NCBI GenBank assembly: GCA_020226215.1 | Contig: CM035227.1 | Span: 26,229,866 to 26,293,865, forward strand | DNA length: 64,000 nt | Reading direction: 5' to 3' | DNA from: Sindora glabra | Taxonomy: Eukaryota > Streptophyta > Magnoliopsida > Fabales > Fabaceae | Part shown: positions 26,148 to 37,703 of the stretch, one piece after another | Layout of the letters: every line of letters starts with the position of its first letter | Numbering within the stretch: position 1 is the stretch's first letter | Notes under the pieces: generated by a model | What the model was told of the DNA's origin: nothing | What the model saw: only the letters and a program-made list of their open reading frames with translations | The model's database searches: none | Position numbers and translations under genes: made by a program

Positions 26148-26337
26148 AACTAACTAAATAATTTAAGATTCTCTACTTCTTTAAAAGTTATGTTTCTCAT
26201 ATTACTTTTACCAACCAAATAACCTTGTAGTTTAGAGATTTAGTAGGAAAAAATGAGTCTTGTATATAAATTAAACTAACATGACATGTTAGGAAAAAGT
26301 GATCAAATATTTGAATAGTCATGATATTACTTTATGG

Positions 26338-26893
26338 CATGTTTGGTATGATGAAATAGAATGGAATGAAAAAAGTTTGTTTGATAATATTATGCGATAA
26401 GAATGCAAAATGACCATTCCATAGCAAAAGTAATAGAATATTCATTCCATCATTTGTGGAATGAATTTTTTATATTCTCATCCTTCATATTTTTCATATA
26501 TTCAAATATTATCCTTTATTAATAAATAATAAAATAACATTTATTTTTTATTACTATATTATTAAATATTTTAGTATTTATATTTTATAATAAAAATTAA
26601 AATAAAATATTTCTATATTTTATAAAAATTTATTTAATATAAAAATTACTATAAAAAGTTTTTGTTGATCATAATATTAATAATTATGATTTTTATATTC
26701 AATTTCAAAAAAGTTATAAACAAAAAATGATAAAATCATTTTTCATATAAATATGAATTTAATTTTTCACTTTCTTTTTTTGGGCATTGTTGTCATTAAT
26801 ACATCTTTTTCATTCCTATAATATTTGTTGTACTAAACATAATTATGAAATAATTATTTCATTTCATTTCATCACACCAAACACAACCTTAGG
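26338..26893. mobile_element. Inverted-repeat element type A, copy 2
   Basis: Best preserved of its type: left GTTTGGTATGATGAAATAG, right TTTCATCACACCAAAC, about 556 bp, AT-rich interior. Confidence 0.65.
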
Positions 26894-26904
26894 TTTTTTG
26901 CTAT

Positions 26905-27425
26905 ATTTTTTACAAGTAACTAATAAGTTAGTTGTTGAGTGATAGTTAATGAATAAGGTGATTTTATAAGAAATATTTTATAAAACTAGCTATTGAATTA
27001 GCTGAAAATATAAATAATAAAAAATATGTTTAAATAAATAGATATATGAGTTAAATTAATTCACATATATTTTAAGATCAAATTATATTATCTTAATGAA
27101 TATATTCAAAAAAAAATACAATTACCTAAACTTTGACTAATTATATATTATTATATTATATATATTTATTTAAATTTTATTTATTTATTATTTAAAATAG
27201 GAATGCAATTATTTATTAAAGCCATGAATTGTAATTAATAAAAAAAGGATAAATTTGAAAAAAAATTTAAAAAGTTAGTAACTTATAAATTATAACTAAT
27301 TTTTATGAAACTTATCAAATTAGAACTTTTTTCTATAAATTAATATGCCAAACACATCAAAAAGTGAATTTATAATTTTTTAATTAAATGAATAAATTAT
27401 AAATTAACAGCACATCCATAATCGG
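26905..27425. repeat. Single-arm fold-back relic, copy 2
   Basis: Counterpart of 6945-7420. Confidence 0.4.
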
Positions 27426-27537
27426 CTTGCTTGAGATTCAAAACACATTTTCACAAGGTACTGCGATTTTGCATTTAGCTAGCAGTAATGATTGATTTGA
27501 TCTTGAGCTAAACAATGTTAGTGTAACAGACCCACCC

Positions 27538-28250
27538 TCATGCTACAAGAAATATATCCTAAAGCAACCATATCTAATTGTCGTCATATTATTGGCCCAA
27601 AATTGATGGCGGGAAGAAAAAACACGTTTTTTTTTTTTTTTTTGGGAAAATATATAAAGCGATGATACCACCGTTCCTTCAGAACCAAAAAAAATAAAAA
27701 AATCTAAATAAAGCAACGACATTTGTTGTTGCTTTATGGACAAGAAAATATGGCGGGAAGAATGGTGCATTTCTTTTTTTGGGTAACTATATAAAAGCTA
27801 TGATATTTTCGTCAGTTCAGAGTTCAAAAACATTGAGCTTGAAAACGGCGACGTTTATGATCGTTATGGTTCAAGTAATTACAATGTGGGAACATAAGGT
27901 GCCTTTTTTTTGCCAATAAACATAAACCAGAGACATTGTCATCACTTGTGTGGTTTCAATTTTCAAAAAATTAAACGTCGACCAGTTGCCTTTAAAGTGA
28001 CTATAACATCTTCGCTATAGGCCTAAAACATCGTCGCTTTAGGTTGCGGGAAGACAAAGTGCCATAGGTAGCATGCTCAATTACTAAAGTAACGATTTCA
28101 TTAAACTACAAAGTAACAACATTTTGAAGGCCATCGCTTTAGAGTCTAATTATCTCAATTGCAACACCATCCCCTTCCCTATTTCTTTTGCATGATTTTC
28201 CTCTGTTTCTCTAGCTTCCCTTTCCTTCTTTGGCAAATTAAGGTATTTTC
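27538..28250 (+). mobile_element. CACTA-type left end, copy 2
   Basis: CTACAAGAAATATATCCTAA near 27544 with several aaagc(g/a)acgacat motifs to about 28140. Contains a run of 19 T near 27627. Counterpart of 7538-8220. Confidence 0.45.
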
Positions 28251-31200
28251 TCCTTCTTTTTAGCTAAATCTCTTGACATTTTCACATTTCCTCTCTTTCT
28301 TACTGCCATTTCTATCATTTTTTTAGTTTCTTTCCTCATATATTAGAGATTTGATTGCATTTGAATCAATTTGAGGTAGTTCATTCTTCTTTGCAGTATG
28401 TTATTTTTGCATGAACGTAATAGTGACTATACTTGTGTGTTTGCTGTTGTTAATTTGTGAGGTAGAAATTTAGGTTCTTAATATATAATTAATATGATTT
28501 TGGATTTGAAAATAAGTTTATTTTATTTTATTTCATCTCATTCCCTTTTTACTATTATTTTTATGAATTGATAACTATTCAATTATTATGAATGTGTTTG
28601 TAGGGAGAATTAATTTGATAAAAATAGGGTTTTATGATATAAATAGGAAGAATTAAACTAAATATAAGCTAGTGTATAATTAAAATTAAGTAGTTATAAA
28701 TGTATGAGATTTAGGATCCGTCTTTCTTTTTCTCCCTTCAACCACTAAGAAATTACCAAACCATACTTAGTACCATAAGACTCCCAAAGCCCCCTTTCTT
28801 TCTTCATTTTTGCTAAAGACCTATGGCTTCCTTTTCTTTCTTGCTCCTCAACCTCATTTTCACTAAGTCTCAACAACAATTGGCGTGAAGATTCAAGAAA
28901 TCACTCATAATCTTTTAACTAACCTAAGGTATTTCATTAAGTTCTCAAGCTTTTGATGAGAGGTTTTATGAGATTTGGATTGTGGAAAGGAAATTAAGGA
29001 TTTAAATCATCTTTCTAAATTTTGCATTAATTAATGTTGATAGGGCAAGCCAAATCTATCACCAACTCTACTTCATCTACTTTAACACACAAGTAAGTAG
29101 ATAGTCTACTTAACTTGCTTGTGAGTGATAATTTTTGAGTTATTTGAAATTAATCATTGAATGCTTTCAGAAATAATTTATGATTGAGTATACAAATTAT
29201 GATTGGTATAGATTTCTTATAATTGTTGTGTTAGAAACTAGTCAAAGATCATAGATGTTATGGATTATGGATTGGTGTTGTTGTGTAATATCAAATATGG
29301 GAGAGATGAACAATTGTTTAATGAAATTTGGTAAAGATATGGAAAACTAATGCTATATTCGAATATGGTAATCGAATATAGCCTAGGAAGTATTCCTAAT
29401 AGGCCACATCTAACTACCATAGTTGAATTCCCTAAAAAGTGGTTGCTTCTAGATGCAAGTATTCAAGTATAACCATAGAATTATACTCTAAAAGCTTATA
29501 CTCAACTATCATAATTAAGTATAACTATAAAGCTAGTCTCTAGATCAAAATAATCACATATTATTGTTAATTATGGCTTCCAAAAATGCATTTTAGATTC
29601 CAATAATCAATTACAATAGTTGAATATGACCTTTATATTTCTAGTTTGATTTTATGGTAGATTATTATGGTAGATTACTATGAATGCAATTGAGTTATAA
29701 ATATGGATATATGTATGGTTGATGATAAAATCCTAAATAGGGATGTGATATTGTATGGAAATGTGATTGGGGGGAAATGATTTGATGAAAATATGAAATA
29801 ATATTGGATTTAGGAAAAATGTTTATGAAGGGATAAGGCACTCAAAGGAATAAGGATGAGTTTGTGAAAAGATAAGATTGGTGGGAGTTATAAAATGGTT
29901 TAATTGCTTTGCTATCATTTGTTATTGAAAATCAATGATCTTATTAGTATAGTTGAGATATTAGTGGTGTGTGAATCTTGATAGATTGTGGATATGAATA
30001 GGTATTGCACATTCCTAATTATAAAAATGTGATTCTATATTCATTTAGATATTCGGATAAGTAAATTATTTATTTGTTGAGTTAATAACTTGTTATTTCA
30101 ATTTTCTTCAAATGCTTTCATAGAAGCTTCCCCTCTTCCAACAACATAGCAAGAGTGAAATTTGTTTAATACAAAGTTGTATAGGTAGCCATGTTAATAA
30201 TAGCTTGTAATTAGAAATGTTTAGGCCTTATAGAAGTGATGTACTATTGAAATAGTATAAAATTTGTTTGTAAATACCTTTTGAAAATGTTTATATGTTG
30301 TTTTGTAAATCTATGTAATGATATCACATTAATGAATTTTGAGGCAAGTGAGAACTAGGAAATGAGTTCCATGTTAGTTGCAGCCTAAGTAGGTTATGAC
30401 AAAGTTGCTATTTCTAGGATTGTTTTACTTTGCCTTACTAATATACCCTTATCTCATTTGTACTGAAGTAATAATTTTAAGCTCTAAATATTTAGTTGAT
30501 TTGTTTTGAGATATGTAATTGATATGATTTGATGTTAACTTTCTTTCATTTCTACTATTATTTTAATTTGGCTTGGTGATGCAAATTTTTGAAAATAAGT
30601 ATTATATCAATATTGTAAATATTGTAATATATCTATTTTTTATTTAGACATAATATAGAATTTATAGGATTGATAAAGTGCAACTCGAACCTAAGATAGG
30701 ATTATTAACTTAGAAGTAGTTTAGGAATTGTTAAATTAAAAAAATTTAATTTAAAAATCCAATAAAATTAAAAAATTGTTAAATTAGAGGTAAAAAAATA
30801 AAAATTTAATATTTTAAATAAAGAATAAAATAATACATAATTGCAAGTTAGAAAGTTAAATTTATAATAATTGAATATATGCATAAAGAGTGTTATGATT
30901 AATAAGTAAAAGAAAGAAAGGACATAAATTTTAAAAAATTATTAACTTGCTAATTATTAAATTTATTATAGTTTCTTGCTTATTAAAAATTATTAAATTC
31001 TTGATAATTAATTGTAATTAGTTTATTATAAGTAAATAATTAGTTAAAAACATTAATTAACATAAATGGAATTAAAAAAATTATAGACAAAAATAGTTCA
31101 GTTTATCTTAGTTAAACATATGTGTAAGAGTTGTCATGATTAATAATCCTAATTAAAATATAAAGGCATAGTAAGTTGGAATGTTTGATTTATAATAATT

Positions 31201-32044
31201 TAAAATATATATAAGAACTATTATGATTAATAAGTAAAAGTAAGTAATATTTGATATAGAAAAATACAAAGTTCCTATTTATTAAATATATTATAGTTAT
31301 TTAATTATTGAAAATTATTAACTCAATAATAATTAACTGCAATTAATATAGAAGAAAAGAATAAAAATATCAATAAAAATTTAAAATTTTCATTATTAAA
31401 TATATGGAGTTCTCAAAATTAATAAGCTAAATTAAATCAGAGTAAGAAATAATTAAAAATTATTAATTATAAACTTTAATAAAAATAAGAAAATAGTGAA
31501 GTAGTTAACTTTATTACAATTACTAGCATAGTTAATAAAATTTATAATGAATAAGTAAATATTTATTAAATATATTGCAGTTATTTAATTATTAAAAATT
31601 ATTAACTTATTAATAATTAACTACAATTAATATAGAAGAAAACAATTAAAGAAATTAAGTGATAGTGCACACTATGGTTATGAAGACTAACAAACCCTTG
31701 AATTATCCTTTTTGTTACATAATTTAGAATCAATGCTAAAACTATGGTTATGAATTTATCTATTCATCATTTCATGTTGTTGAAATTTCATTTAAGAGAA
31801 CTATGAGGAAGATGTTATCAAAGTTTCTATATTTGGAAATGATGATGTAGATAATGAGGGACATAATAATTATAGGAAGATTTTGAATGGAAGAAGACTT
31901 TACTTTTTAGTATTGGAGTGATAAGGTGAATTTAGGACACATATCAAGTATACAATTACTATACCAAATATATAATTACCATATGAAATAGACAATTACC
32001 ATACTAAATATACAATTATGCTTGAATCCTATTTAATGTGCTAT
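28251..32044. other. Non-coding DNA shared with 8221-12184
   Basis: Collinear with copy 1. No gene seen; AT-rich diverged local repeats recur from about 30700. Confidence 0.35.
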
Positions 32045-33208
32045 ATTGTTGATTAGTGATGAGATATTTGACAATGAAAGTTAGAAAACTTTGTGGGATT
32101 AGTTCTTTAATGTGTATTGGAATGATGCTAAGACATTTGTTAAGAGAGATAGAAACTTTGCTAACAAGGAGGGCTTGAAGAAAATTCTATGTAAGAAATG
32201 TGTAAATGTGTTCTACCAACTATTAGATATAATGGAGGCACACATAATAGATAACAGATTTGATCCATTTTACATGTACTAGATCTTTCACAGGGAACAT
32301 GATCACTTAGCTACTGAAGTGTGCAAGGAAATTGTTGGCAACACAAATAAGATAATTACTATTATACATGACTTCATTAGCCCTAATGTCATTGATCAAA
32401 TAGATGGAATTGACAGTGATATAACTAAAGACACCTTGAAGGGGTACACAAGTTATAAATAATACTCTAATTAGTTGTACATAAAAGTTGAAACTAAATC
32501 ATATCTTAGATGTATAACTTTTTCATCATTGAACTTCTTCGTTAAACTTACGTATTTGAAAATGTTACATTAGACTAACAAGTTGTTCAATTCTCTTTTG
32601 TTGTCATCTAATGAAATACTTCTTAAGGATAATAAATTACCATGATTGCATTGTGATGCAAAGAAATGGTTGAGTAAATTATGATTAGGGTATGAATCAA
32701 TTCATGTTTACTAACATGATTATACACTTTTTCAAGGAAATACTAAAAGGGAGAATTATCCTATTTGCAGGGAGTATCAATAAGTTGATAAAAAAAACTA
32801 AAGGAAAAAAAACCTCATTAAATGTTGAGGTGTCTTCTATTAACCCTCAAATTAAAACAAATGTATGGATTGAGGCATATGACAAAAGATATAAAGTAAC
32901 ATCATATAGGATGACTAAAGGAAAAAAGGGTCATGCAACATCTAGTTGATAATGAAGCTTGACAAAACTTTAATAAATGCAATCCTAGTTTCTCTAGTGA
33001 ATTAAGGCATGCTTGGGTGGGTTTAAGTTCATACAAATTCAATCCTTTTAGTAATGAGCCTATTTTACAGCATTATATAAAGGATTCTTTTTTTATATGC
33101 CAACTTTGTTATTCCTTAGACCATATTCTTTAGAAAAAAGATATTGATGCTTTCCTAAGATTGCCAGAAGATGAGTTGGAATAGTTATAGAAAACTAAGG
33201 CTAATACT
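32045..33208 (+). pseudogene. CACTA transposase (TNP2-type) pseudogene, copy 2
   Basis: Counterpart of 12185-13425 and equally broken. It keeps GLKKILC..KKCVN and HIIDNRFDPFY near 32180-32275, and the segment ending WVGLSSYKFNPFSNE near 33013-33060. A short open frame at 32692-32949 reads through the old zinc-binding and KVL block in shifted frames. The homology is interrupted at 33208 by the LTR/tRNA insertion. Confidence 0.75.
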
Positions 33209-33282
33209 TGATGTGAGTATAGTGGTGAGTATTCCCACCTATTAAGCGGGCGACCCGGGTTCGTTCCCCGGCAACGGCGCTA
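33209..33282 (+). other. Full-length tRNA-Asp-like sequence (retrotransposon primer copy)
   Basis: 74 bases that align end to end with plant tRNA-Asp(GTC), including the sequence before CCA (gcaacggcgc) and the A-box region (tatagtggt). The anticodon loop reads CTATTAA, so the GTC anticodon is lost, and the stem has an A-C mismatch. At 33264, tRNA position 58, the invariant A is T; this A is normally 1-methylated and is where copying of a retroelement primer stops. It sits directly beside an LTR in the primer-site position. Not a functional tRNA gene. Confidence 0.75.
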
Positions 33283-34205
33283 AAAACTTGACGTGATCCC
33301 GCAAGTGCACGGGTTTAGTCAAGTTATAGTATAAAAGATATCGTCTCCACAGAGATTGAATGTTGAATACTAATTGAATTTCGAGGCAAATTATCTAGGT
33401 ATATCAATTGATATTGTAAATTAAGGATAAAATGCAAAACAGAGCTTAGTTATCAAAAAGATTTAATTCAATTGAGATGGAAGCGTACTCAGCTTAGGGT
33501 TCCCTTGTACATTTTATTATGGAATGAAGATAATTCTCTAACTTGGTTTACTGTTAATTTAGATTGCTGGAATACCAAAAATAAGCTATACCTCATTGCA
33601 AGGCTACTAGCTACTAACCAAAAGATTAAGTGCCCAGAATTTCTCTAGTAATCACTCATCTAGGTTGCATTAACATTGCTTTAGAATCCATTCTTAGACA
33701 TTTCATCCTGTGCAAAAGAATCCAATTAGCTTAATTCATAAGTCTAATTGATATTCCTAATGATCATGCAAGGTCCGATTAATTAATTGGTCATTTCAAC
33801 CTATAATCAACTAATCCTTAACATAAATCCAATATTCCGGAAGTATTGGTTTGTTCAAGTACAAAACAACATAATCAAACCATAAATCAACAGTAAATCA
33901 AGCTAGATTATATAGAAATTAATTCCATAAATCCATGAACAAGTTCACCCCAGCTGAGCACTAGGGTTTAGTGTGAAGTCATTACACAATTAGCAGAAAA
34001 CCAGAAAACAGAGAGGGAAATCAAACAAATCATGAAGCTTTACAAATTTCTTGCTTAAATCTTCAATCCTTTGCTTAAATCCACGGTTAGCAGTTGCCCC
34101 TTGGTGAGTTTGGGTCTCTTCTAGGGTTTCTACTCACGGCTCCCCTGTCAAATTTTTGGTTCTCCTCCTCCCTTTCTAATTTTCGCACAAAACTTATACA
34201 GGTGA

Positions 34206-34445
34206 TGTACACGGGGTATGACACGGCCCGTGTGGTACCCCGTGTTTCTCTGCAAAGGTTGAGTAGCATGATACACGGGGTATGACACCCCTCGTGTTTA
34301 CTTACGGAGTGTCAGGCAGTATGGTACACGGGGTATGACACGGCCCGTGTTCAACCCCGTGTTCTTCTGGGAACAGCTCAGTGAAGCTTCGAAGCGGTCC
34401 AGAAAGAAACACGGCCTCCCACACGGAGTTCCCATACCCCGTGTT
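34206..34445. repeat. GC-rich minisatellite of ACACGGGG / CCCCGTGT blocks
   Basis: acacggggtatgacac starts at 34209, 34273 and 34326. The first and third are followed by the complementary CCCCGTGT (34238-34245, 34355-34362), so each can form a hairpin. A fourth diverged block ends with CCCCGTGT near 34437. It lies inside the LTR, keeps stops out of several frames, and so produces spurious open frames on both strands. Confidence 0.8.
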
Positions 34446-34659
34446 CTTTGCCAGGTGAGCAACCTTGCTTCGATTCTCCACAATTCGCACTAATTTTGAC
34501 TCCGGATCCTTTTCTAATGCTCAAATGTGTCACTCCAAAACCTGAAAACAAAATATCAAGCATCTAAGTATCCTTTTCAATTAATTTTTACATAAGATAC
34601 TAAGTAAATCAGTGATGAAACACATAGAATTTAAGTGAAATTGTGCATTTATCAATACT

Positions 34660-35450
34660 TAAGATGTTACTAATAATAATAGCTATAGGAAATAAGATAT
34701 CATTTTTTTTTATTAATAATAGATTTGGAAAGAGTTACCACTAACATATTCTTGTCTTTGTTTCTTATAACCATAGGCACACTTCATTTGTATGGCAACT
34801 TGCCTTATTTTTTATATGCTTTCCCATTTTCTCCTACATTTGTTTGGTGATTGTATAGCATCCACATTCTTCCATTTTTAAGCATCAAGTCCATGTTATC
34901 TAAGATATTTTCCTTGATTCTCTTATATTTTGTGAGAATTTCAAGTTTAGGGTGTGGTATTTAAGGTTAGATAGGTAGCATTGTCATATATTATTAAAAA
35001 GTTTTTATTTTGTGATTTAAAATTACTCTTGAATGGTTATGAACATGGTTTAAGCTCATTATTTAACATAGAAAGTTGTATTCCTCAATACATATCTTGT
35101 TTTGTGCTTCTATTTTTAAAAATGTCATTTTTTTTAGATGTCATATTTTTTGTATTAACTCTCTATGTTGGGGTGGCTCTGTCAAAAACAAATCTTCTTA
35201 CACATTGTTAAATTATGAATTGAGGAAACATATTTTCCTTTATTACTAATGCTAGAGTTTGTATGCAGGAGGAAGACAATTGCTTTACTATCTTATCTAA
35301 CACATTTGAAGAACAAATTAGATTTTCTAATGTCTTTGAAGGTAATAAATGAAATGGTGGGGGACTTGTCTTCCTCATCCACATAAACACTAGAGTTAGA
35401 TAATAGAAGTTAAGGTATCATGAGTTGTTTGAAATAGAAAATGAACATGA
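34660..35450. other. Non-coding DNA downstream of TNP2 relic, copy 2
   Basis: Collinear with 13386-14139. The 76-codon open frame at 34981-35211 is not conserved in copy 1, so I do not call it. Confidence 0.3.
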
Positions 35451-36727
35451 AATATATAGGTAGTATTTAAAACTTTGTATGTCAACTATTAAAATAACAT
35501 CGAAGTCTTATATGTGCTTAATTTTCAAACGAAAAAATAATTATCATACCATTATATATTAATTAAATTTAAAATTAATGTGTAAACATTTGAAATTTCC
35601 TATAAAGACTTTTGAAATATTTTTTAGATGATACCTATATAAAGAAACTAAGGTGTTAAGTTTCATTATTTCCCAAAATATTGTAAATGCCATAAGGTTA
35701 TACATTGGTTAAATCCTAAATGAACATGTTAAAATTTGCATCTTCTCACAAGAGACATTTAAACTATCTTTAAATGTTATTTTTATTAATAATGACGTCT
35801 TATAATTTTGTAGTTTTTATATCATTTATATTATCTATAGTCAAATTATGAATTTATATAGAAAGTTATCTATCTTTCTATATCAGTTATACTATCTGCA
35901 ATCAAATTGAGAACTTATACGCAAAGTTATTTATGTTTCAATATCTTTTACTTGGTACAATTTATTTTGATATTTTATTTCTTTCCAAATCATTGCACCT
36001 ATATGGATTTCGTAAAACAATGTGCACAAAAACTACAATACCTCATCAATATATGTACACAACAAAATCACTAGTTTATATCCCAATATATCAACATTCT
36101 CATCCTTGTGCTCTATCTTTACTTCTCACTTAAAAATTCTTCAAATTGATGAAAAACATCTTATCCTATACTATAATGCCTTCTAATCACCCACCCTGGT
36201 CTAAGTCCTTTTCATTAATTTGAAGCAAATCTAAGAACTAGTGAATTATGCTCAAACTCCAAATAAAAATAAAATAAAGAGTGCAAAGTTTATAAGCACT
36301 ATAAAAAAATATAAATTTCGATCAAGACTAATGATGTCTTATGCATCACATTTTCAAAGTAAACAACTAGTTACTATACCTTTAGATGTTGATTAAATCC
36401 AAAATTGAAGTCTAAAACTTTTACCTTCCTCAACTTGACATTCCGAATGGCTTTTCGATCAATGCTTATGAAGATAATTGACATCATAAGTCTTTATGCT
36501 CTTTTGCATTAAATTTTAGATATTAGTTATTTTTAAAATTAATGTAGTAATTTTTCCATTTAATTGCAAATATACCACCATATTCAAATAAATGTTGGTC
36601 ATAACTTTTGTTCATCATCTTAAAGTTTCATATAATTTTAAAAATATTATCAGGTTAAAATAGATATCAGTGATAACAATAATTAATGTCCATTAGCCAA
36701 CGTTAATTGGTTATTTTATAATAGTAT
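35451..36727 (+). mobile_element. CACTA right end, decayed, copy 2
   Basis: Counterpart of 14140-15476. It ends ttattttataatagta, more decayed than in copy 1. Confidence 0.4.
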
Positions 36728-37387
36728 ATGTTCCAAGTACAAGAATTAATTTATTTGAAAATGAATTTAAATAATTATTTTTATAAAATTTTCAAATAAT
36801 AAAATTCATTTGCAAATAAATCGAAATAATTTCAATTGTAATGAATTGAAATCAATTCTATGAATATTTCATTCCAAACTAATCCTTAAAGTTGATGAGA
36901 AAATGAGGTTGGTTATGGTTAAATTAAGTCTTTAGCCATGTGCTCTAATTTATAATTTCATTTTCATACTTTTTTGTGTAATTAGATTAATAGGATTTAT
37001 TCTTATTTATGATAAGGTCTATTTTGTGATTAATTTGGAGAATTTTGTCTACAATTATCTAATATGATGAATATTTATTAATTTTATGCAGCTGGATCAT
37101 GACATGGAAATAAAGAAAATAAACTTCTATCTCCCATCACAAAAATTATTAAGAGTATCAAGATTCATATATAATTTTAATAATACATATATCCTTAATT
37201 CTTATGAACCATTGTATCCATTTGAATAATTCACTTGTCCCTCCTATGAATGTTCACTTTTAAGTCACAATATATATGTCATAATATATTAGTATATGTG
37301 CAAAAATATTAGCCATGATAAATATAGACAAATATATCTTAACTAATGACCATAAGAAGCTAATTAAAATTGAAAATAAATTTTAAG
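36728..37387. other. Non-coding spacer, copy 2
   Basis: Collinear with 15477-16125 up to the copia target site. Confidence 0.4.
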
Positions 37388-37392
37388 AATCT

Positions 37393-37689
37393 TGATGGAT
37401 CATAGATCTGGATTGCCTAAAATGGGTCCATAACCCAATCTATATCTCGATCTGAGAAATGCCTATAAATAAGTAGAAGAAAAAATTTTAGAATTAACAA
37501 AAGCCTTCATAAGAATTATTAAGAAACTCTCTCTCTTTTCTCTCTGCACACAAAAAGAAATTTAGGTCATGAACAATATTACCTTTCCAAGTGATTGCCA
37601 ATACAACTAGTGAAAATAAACATTAGATCTAGAATCCTCTATTTTTGATACTCTAGTATGTATGAATCCATTCTTTATATTTACTAACA
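37393..37689 (+). repeat. 5' LTR of copia element
   Basis: 297 bp, TG..CA, with a TATA-like TATAAATA at 37464 and a CT-rich stretch near 37528. Aligns throughout with 45031-45333. Confidence 0.9.
37464..37471 (+). promoter_or_regulatory. LTR TATA box
   Basis: TATAAATA, also present in the 3' LTR at 45102-45109; the likely core promoter of the element. Confidence 0.55.
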
Positions 37690-37690
37690 T

Positions 37691-37703
37691 TGCTATCAAA
37701 GTT
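37691..37703 (+). other. Degenerate primer binding site
   Basis: tgctatcaaagtt directly after the LTR resembles TGGTATCAGAGC, the initiator tRNA-Met complement, with several changes. Confidence 0.5.

Larger units (their letters stand above)
33209..34654 (-). mobile_element. Solo-LTR-like gypsy insertion carrying a tRNA-Asp copy
   Basis: 1446 bp with a perfect 5-bp target duplication ATACT (33204-33208 and 34655-34659); copy 1 near 13385 has the uninterrupted site. On the minus strand it begins TGATAAATGCACAATTTCAC, a common start for plant gypsy LTRs, and the LTR proper seems to end at ACGTCA (33289-33294). After a short spacer comes sequence matching tRNA-Asp over its whole length (33209-33282), the last of which is the minus-strand CA terminus. 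No internal genes or second LTR are present. It is either an integrated reverse-transcription intermediate or a family in which such a terminus became fixed. Confidence 0.8.

Noticed and set aside
33209..33282. Functional tRNA gene
   Set aside because: Anticodon stem mismatch, altered anticodon loop, changed acceptor bases and placement at the edge of an LTR; better explained as a primer copy.
34087..34563. Cluster of overlapping 60-63-codon frames on both strands
   Set aside because: Caused by local GC richness and the minisatellite in the LTR; no homology in any frame.
34981..35211. Hydrophobic 76-codon frame as a small membrane protein
   Set aside because: The frame is not preserved at the homologous place in copy 1 (about 13710-13930) and hydrophobicity follows from T-rich DNA.
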